DNA from: Micromonospora avicenniae | GTDB lineage: Bacteria > Actinomycetota > Actinomycetes > Mycobacteriales > Micromonosporaceae | NCBI RefSeq assembly: GCF_900156065.1 | Contig: NZ_FTNF01000018.1 | Location: forward strand, 1 to 64,000 | Length of the DNA stretch: 64,000 bases | Direction of reading: 5' to 3' | In this document: positions 59,992 through 64,000 of the stretch, one piece after another | Layout of the letters: each line of letters opens with the position of its first letter | Position numbering within the stretch: the stretch's first letter is position 1 | Position numbers and translations under genes: made by a program | Notes under the pieces: model-generated | Database searches by the model: none | Told to the model about the DNA's origin: nothing | The model's input: only the letters and a program-made list of their open reading frames with translations

Positions 59992-60858
59992 TCAGGCTTT
60001 TTCGGCGCCGGTGGTCAGGCCTTCGGTCAGGAGGCGTTCGGTGGCGAAGAAGAGGAGCACGATGGGCAGCGTGAGGACCACTGAGCCGGCCATCAGCACC
60101 GTCTTCGGCACCTCCACCCCGTCGGCGAGTTGCGCGAGTCCCAGCGACACCGTCCACCGGTGTGGTTTGTCGACGAGGAAGAGCAGCGCGAACAGGAACT
60201 CGTTCCAGGCGATCATGAAGTCGTAGAGAGCGACCGCCATGATCGATGGGGCGGCCAGGGGCAGGCTGATCCGGCGGATGATGCCGAGCCGGCCGGCGCC
60301 GTCGATCGCGGCGGACTCCTCGAGGCTGACCGGGATGGTCTCGAAGTAGTTCTTGAGCATGTAAACCGAGACGGGCAGGGTCTGCGAGATGTAGACCAGC
60401 ACCAGCCCGACCAGCGAGCCGCGCAGCCCCGCCCGGGTGAAGACCACGAACAGTGGGATGGCGATCACGATGGACGGGAAGAGGTAGACCGCCAGGAAGA
60501 GGAAGTCGACCTGGCGGCGGCCGAAGAAGCGCAGCCGCGACACCGCGTACGCGCCGGGGATCGCCACGACCAGGGTGAGCAGGGTCGCGGCGAGGGCGAC
60601 GAGGCCGCTGTTGCGGATGAAGGCGAGGAAGCCCTGGCCGCCGTCCTCGGTGGCCTTGAGCACCTCGGCGTACGTGCTGACGGTCAGCTCGCCGAGGCCG
60701 ACCACCAGCGCGCCGGGGTCGAGCAGGAGCCGCTCGATCGGGCGTACCGAGAGCACCAGCATGTAGTAGAAGGGGAAGACGGTGACCAGCAGGAATGCGG
60801 CGATGACCAGCCGCCGCAGCCAGCGCAGTCCCACCGTCTCGACCCGGTCGCGGTCCAT
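59992..60858 (-). CDS. Carbohydrate ABC transporter permease (MalG-like)
   Basis: The 288-residue membrane protein has six helices and the EAA loop ESAAIDGAGRLGIIRRISLP (about residue 190) that docks the ATPase. Length and MalG-type C-terminus agree with the second inner-membrane component of CUT1 importers. ATG 60858 overlaps the preceding permease stop by one base (TGATG), so the three transport genes form one operon. Confidence 0.94.
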   Translation of the reverse strand: MDRDRVETVGLRWLRRLVIAAFLLVTVFPFYYMLVLSVRPIERLLLDPGALVVGLGELTVSTYAEVLKATEDGGQGFLAFIRNSGLVALAATLLTLVVAIPGAYAVSRLRFFGRRQVDFLFLAVYLFPSIVIAIPLFVVFTRAGLRGSLVGLVLVYISQTLPVSVYMLKNYFETIPVSLEESAAIDGAGRLGIIRRISLPLAAPSIMAVALYDFMIAWNEFLFALLFLVDKPHRWTVSLGLAQLADGVEVPKTVLMAGSVVLTLPIVLLFFATERLLTEGLTTGAEKA

Positions 60859-61817
60859 CAGTCCACCCTCCGGGCGAAGAAGCGCAGGTAGATCAGGACG
60901 AACACGACGAGCACCACGGCCAGCACCACCGCCTGCGCCGAGGCCGCGCCGATGTCGGTACGCGCGGTGAGGAACTCGTAGACCCGGATGCTGACGACCT
61001 CGGTGCCGGCGGCGCCCCCGGTGAGCAGGTAGACGTCGTCGAACTTGTTGAACGTCATGATGAACCGCAGCACGCCGAGCAGCGCGATCACCGGCATCAG
61101 TTGGGGGAGCAGGATGTGCCGGAAGCGCTGGGTGGGGGTGGCGCCGTCGACCCGGGAGGCCTCCTCCAGTTCACCCGGCACCGCTTGGAGGCGGGCCAGC
61201 AGGAAGAGGAACGCGAACGGGAAGTAGCGCCACGCCTCGAACGCGATCACGGTGGCGAGCGCGGTGGACTCCTGGGACAGGAACGGCACGGCCGTGTCCC
61301 AGCCGAGCAGCCGCTGACCCCAGTGGTTGACGATGCCGAGCTGCGGGTCGAGCATCACCTGCCAGACGAAGGTCATGGCGACCACCGGCGCCACGTACGG
61401 CAGCAGCATCGACGCCCGTACCAGGGTGCGGCCCCGGAACGGGCGGCGGACGACCAGCGCCGCGACCAGGCCGAGCGCGATCGACCCGGCGGTGCTGCCG
61501 ACGCTGTAGATCAGAGTGGTGACCAGGGTGTCCGCGAAGCCGGGGGTGTGCAGCACCCGTTCGATGTTGTCCAGGGTGAACTCGCCGAAGAGGCCGGTGC
61601 GGCGCAGCGTGGCGAGCCGGACCCGCTGGAAGGCGAGCACCACGGTCCAGACGATGGGGATGCCGATCACGGCGAGCACGACGAGCAGGGTCGGCGCGAC
61701 CAGCGCGAGCCCGGCTCGGGACTCGCGCCTGCGCAGGGTCAACGGGCGGCGTGGCCGCCGGCCGGCAGGCTGCTCCAGGGTGGGGGAGCGGCCGGTGCCG
61801 GGTGCGGTGGTGGTCAA
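60858..61817 (-). CDS. Carbohydrate ABC transporter permease (MalF-like)
   Basis: The 319-residue protein has a basic cytoplasmic N-terminus, six helices starting at ALVAPTLLVVLAVIGIPIVW, and the EAA loop LEEASRVDGATPTQRFRHIL (about residue 218). TTG 61817 is the start, overlapping the binding-protein stop by four bases (TTGA). It pairs with the MalG-like permease. Confidence 0.94.
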   Translation of the reverse strand: MTTTAPGTGRSPTLEQPAGRRPRRPLTLRRRESRAGLALVAPTLLVVLAVIGIPIVWTVVLAFQRVRLATLRRTGLFGEFTLDNIERVLHTPGFADTLVTTLIYSVGSTAGSIALGLVAALVVRRPFRGRTLVRASMLLPYVAPVVAMTFVWQVMLDPQLGIVNHWGQRLLGWDTAVPFLSQESTALATVIAFEAWRYFPFAFLFLLARLQAVPGELEEASRVDGATPTQRFRHILLPQLMPVIALLGVLRFIMTFNKFDDVYLLTGGAAGTEVVSIRVYEFLTARTDIGAASAQAVVLAVVLVVFVLIYLRFFARRVD

Positions 61818-63208
61818 TTGACGCCCGCCTTGATCGCGTCCACGTCCTTCTTCGCGCGGCCGGCGGCCGCTGCGGCGTCGGACTTGCCGGCGATCACGTC
61901 GTTGAGCGCCTTCGGCACCGGCAGCTCACCGAGGATCGCGCCGACGAGCTTGCCCTGCCCCTGGGTCAGGCCCCAGCGTTGGAACGTGTCCGGGCTGGTG
62001 CGTAGCGCGTCGAGGACCTGGTCGCCGTACACCTCGGCGAGCGGCTTCTTGGCGTCGACCCCGGCCTGGCTGGTGTTCCACGCGGTGAGGAACTTCTCCG
62101 GCTCGCTCAGGGTGCCCTTGCGTACCGGGAACCGGCCCTCCGGAGACATGCCGAACCAGCGTGGGTAGGCGTCGTCGAGCAGGTACTCGACGAAGCTCTT
62201 CGCCGGGTCGGCGGCGGCGCCGTCGAGCACCGCCCAGGAGCTGATCTCGCCGTACTGGGCCGGCGCGGTGCCGTTCGGGCCCTTGATCGCGGTGACGAAT
62301 CCGCTGTTCTTCGCGAGGAAGGCGGGGTCGGCGGCGCACTGCGGGCAGGTCGGTTTGGCGTCGTTGCGCAGACCGGCCAGCTCGTCGAGGACGAACGGCG
62401 ACCAGATCAGCATGGCGGCCTTACCGGCGAAGTATGTGGCCCGGGTGGTCTCCACGTCCTGCGCGCCCTTGACCGAGTGGTCGCGCATCAGATTGCCGTA
62501 GAAGCGGAACGCTTCGACGCACTCCGGCGAGTCCAGCTTCACCGCCCCCGAGTCGTCGGTGAGCTGGCAGTTGTTGGCCAGCGCCAGGTGTTCGAAGGTC
62601 TGCTGGGTGAACACGTCGCCGGGAGCGGTCGCCGCGGTGATCCCGGCGATCCCGCCGGTGTTCAACCGGGCCGCCGCGGCGGCGATCCGTTCGTACGTGT
62701 CGGGGGCGGGCAGCCCGGCCGCGGCGAAGAGGTCCTTGCGGTAGACGAGCAGCTGGCCCCAGCCGTCGCTGGGCACGGCGAGCTGCCGGCCGTCGTCGGA
62801 GGTCAGTTCGACGGCCCGGGCCGAGAACGTCTGCCGTCCCAGCTCCTCGACGACCTCCGCGTTCGCCGAGGGGTGCAGCAGTTCGTTGCCGGCCAGGGTG
62901 CGTACGCCGGCCAGCGACACCGAGCCGACCACGTCGGGCAGTTCCCCGGCGGCGGCGCTGGACGCGATCAGGGACGGGAACTGGTCCTCGTTGACGGTGA
63001 CCAGCTCGACCTGGATCCCGGTCCGCGCGGTGAAGTCGGCGATGATCGCCCTGGTGGCGGTGACCCGGTCGGCGACGTCCTCCAGGCTCCACACGGTGAT
63101 TTTCTTGTCGTCGCTGCCGGGCTCGTCGTCGCCGCAGGCCAGCAGGGTGGCTCCGGCGAGTGCCAGGGCCAGGGTGGCGGTGAGCGTCCGCATCGGAGCG
63201 AATGACAT
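61814..63208 (-). CDS. Sugar ABC transporter substrate-binding lipoprotein
   Basis: The 464-residue protein has a lipoprotein signal with the lipobox TLLACGDD (cysteine near residue 25) and a CUT1-type extracellular binding fold: KKITVWSLEDVADRVTATRA, SLIASSAAAGELPDVVGSVS, RQLAVPSDGWGQLLVYRKDL and YFAGKAAMLIWSPFVLDEL. A Cys pair CPQC and CVEAF may form disulphides. ATG 63208 follows GGAG; ATG 63193 is an alternative. It starts the operon and is divergent from an alcohol dehydrogenase. No ATPase gene is present, so a shared MsiK-like ATPase is probable. Confidence 0.94.
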   Translation of the reverse strand: MSFAPMRTLTATLALALAGATLLACGDDEPGSDDKKITVWSLEDVADRVTATRAIIADFTARTGIQVELVTVNEDQFPSLIASSAAAGELPDVVGSVSLAGVRTLAGNELLHPSANAEVVEELGRQTFSARAVELTSDDGRQLAVPSDGWGQLLVYRKDLFAAAGLPAPDTYERIAAAAARLNTGGIAGITAATAPGDVFTQQTFEHLALANNCQLTDDSGAVKLDSPECVEAFRFYGNLMRDHSVKGAQDVETTRATYFAGKAAMLIWSPFVLDELAGLRNDAKPTCPQCAADPAFLAKNSGFVTAIKGPNGTAPAQYGEISSWAVLDGAAADPAKSFVEYLLDDAYPRWFGMSPEGRFPVRKGTLSEPEKFLTAWNTSQAGVDAKKPLAEVYGDQVLDALRTSPDTFQRWGLTQGQGKLVGAILGELPVPKALNDVIAGKSDAAAAAGRAKKDVDAIKAGVN

Positions 63209-63325
63209 CGGTGGCACTCCTCTCGAAGGGTACATCGGGGATTCAACCCCTTCGATTGATCAATTACAAGACATATGCCGATTTTTTGTTTTACGATGGA
63301 GCCCGGCGCTACCGGGATGTGACTC
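63209..63325. promoter_or_regulatory. Divergent promoter region with palindrome
   Basis: This 117-bp spacer between the ABC operon and the dehydrogenase is AT-rich (especially 63255-63296). It holds a perfect 10-bp palindrome ATTGATCAAT (63255-63264), a candidate operator, and a run of six T near 63282. Confidence 0.5.
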
Positions 63326-64000
63326 ATGGTCAATTGGGTTGTCTCTCTCGCCGGGCCCCGACGGATCAGCCTGGAGCCCTGCCCCGTGGACCCACTCGGT
63401 CCGGGCGAGGTCCGCGTCCGCACCCGCTACTCCGGCATCTCCGCCGGCACCGAACTCACCCTCTACCGCGGCAGCAACCCGAGGCTGAGCAAGGACTGGG
63501 ACGACGTCACCCGGATGTTCGTCCCCCGTCAGACCACCGTGCCGTACCCGCTGGTCGGCTTCGGTTACGAAGAGGTCGGCGAGGTCGTCGAGGTCGCCCC
63601 CGACGTGGTCGACCGGCAACGCGGCCAGACCGTCTGGGGCATCTGGGGGCACCGCGCCGAGGCGGTCCTGCCCGCCGACGCCGTCCAGCCCCTGCCGCCC
63701 GGTCTCGACCCGCTCGCCGCCGTCTTCGCCCGCCCCGGCGCGATCGCCCTCACCGCCGTGCTCGCCGGCGACCTGCACCTCGGGGACTGGGTCGGGGTCT
63801 TCGGGCAGGGCGTGATCGGGCTGCTCGCCACCCGGCTGGCGGTGCTCTCCGGAGCGCGCGTCGTGGCCGTGGACCGGGTCGCCGCCCGGCTCGGGCACGC
63901 CTGTCGCTACGGCGCCCGGGCGACCGTCGACGCGGGCGTCGAGTCTGCCGCGGACGTGCTGCGTGGCGCCACCGGTGGCCGGGGCGCCGACGTCTGCCTC
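63326..64000 (+). CDS. Zinc-type (MDR) alcohol dehydrogenase, 3' end beyond window
   Basis: The 225 codons present encode the start of a medium-chain dehydrogenase: WVVSLAGPRRISLEPCPVD, YSGISAGTELTLYRGSNPRL, VPYPLVGFGYEEVGEVVEV (the GHE motif is FGYEE here) and the cofactor loop VGVFGQGVIGLLATRLAVLS with VVAVDR. The usual zinc-binding Cys after the N-terminal region is replaced by SGISAGTE, a feature of the sorbitol dehydrogenase-like/threonine dehydrogenase branch without catalytic zinc. ATG 63326. It probably acts on the polyol or sugar imported by the divergent transporter. Confidence 0.88.
   Translation, partial: MVNWVVSLAGPRRISLEPCPVDPLGPGEVRVRTRYSGISAGTELTLYRGSNPRLSKDWDDVTRMFVPRQTTVPYPLVGFGYEEVGEVVEVAPDVVDRQRGQTVWGIWGHRAEAVLPADAVQPLPPGLDPLAAVFARPGAIALTAVLAGDLHLGDWVGVFGQGVIGLLATRLAVLSGARVVAVDRVAARLGHACRYGARATVDAGVESAADVLRGATGGRGADVCL

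Overview
The window is chromosomal DNA of a very GC-rich actinobacterium, most likely a member of the Micromonosporaceae (Micromonospora/Salinispora-like). The evidence is the high GC third-position bias, frequent GTG starts, dense 4-nt GTGA/ATGA gene overlaps, SteA/SteB cell-separation genes, a MurJ paralogue, EccB, and a gene order that I recognise as the Mycobacterium tuberculosis Rv1691-Rv1713 region. No database could be searched; family calls rest on motifs visible in the translations.

Layout. 1-135: 3' part of a 5S rRNA and a hairpin, the end of an rrn operon. 178-34066: conserved core, almost all on the + strand. It holds a TPR protein with a huge Arg/Gly/Asp repeat domain, a HAD-IIA phosphatase, a phasin-like protein, tlyA, nadK, a secreted subtilase, recN, steA, steB, an envelope block (MraY-like protein, MurJ-like flippase, GT4 glycosyltransferase, phosphatase-like membrane protein), pyrG, a NUDIX hydrolase, ald, xerD, parA-like, scpA, scpB, rluB, cmk and der. 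These serve rRNA modification, NADP and nucleotide supply, DNA repair, chromosome segregation and envelope assembly. Three micro-ORFs bridge neighbouring genes by 4-nt overlaps at both ends (6322-6423, 16420-16476, 32592-32666).

34494-39379: accessory region starting at a tRNA-Pro(GGG). A decayed integrase and excisionase sit beside the tRNA, followed by a zinc-ribbon orphan, a three-gene redox/YciI cassette and a divergent HxlR regulator with a paired palindromic operator. 39380-41926 is the most foreign-looking gene: a Tat-exported S8 protease carrying autotransporter passenger-type repeats but no beta-barrel. 42628-47560 is a mixed accessory stretch (HAD hydrolase, frameshifted SMI1/KNR4 gene, membrane proteins, GT1 glycosyltransferase, GNAT).

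47662-64000: VOC protein, pyrE, a membrane protein, folD under a ZTP riboswitch whose expression platform appears to mask the ribosome binding site, a secreted two-module transglycosylase-like protein with a ricin-type lectin domain, a TetR regulator with a palindromic operator, dienelactone hydrolase, acyl-CoA dehydrogenase, a spermidine synthase-like protein, eccB, a methyltransferase, and a sugar ABC operon (binding protein plus two permeases, no ATPase) divergent from a zinc-type alcohol dehydrogenase cut by the window end.

I found no CRISPR array, no intact insertion sequence and no complete prophage. The best candidates for something undescribed are the RGG-repeat TPR protein next to the rrn operon, the barrel-less autotransporter-like protease, and the bridging micro-ORFs.
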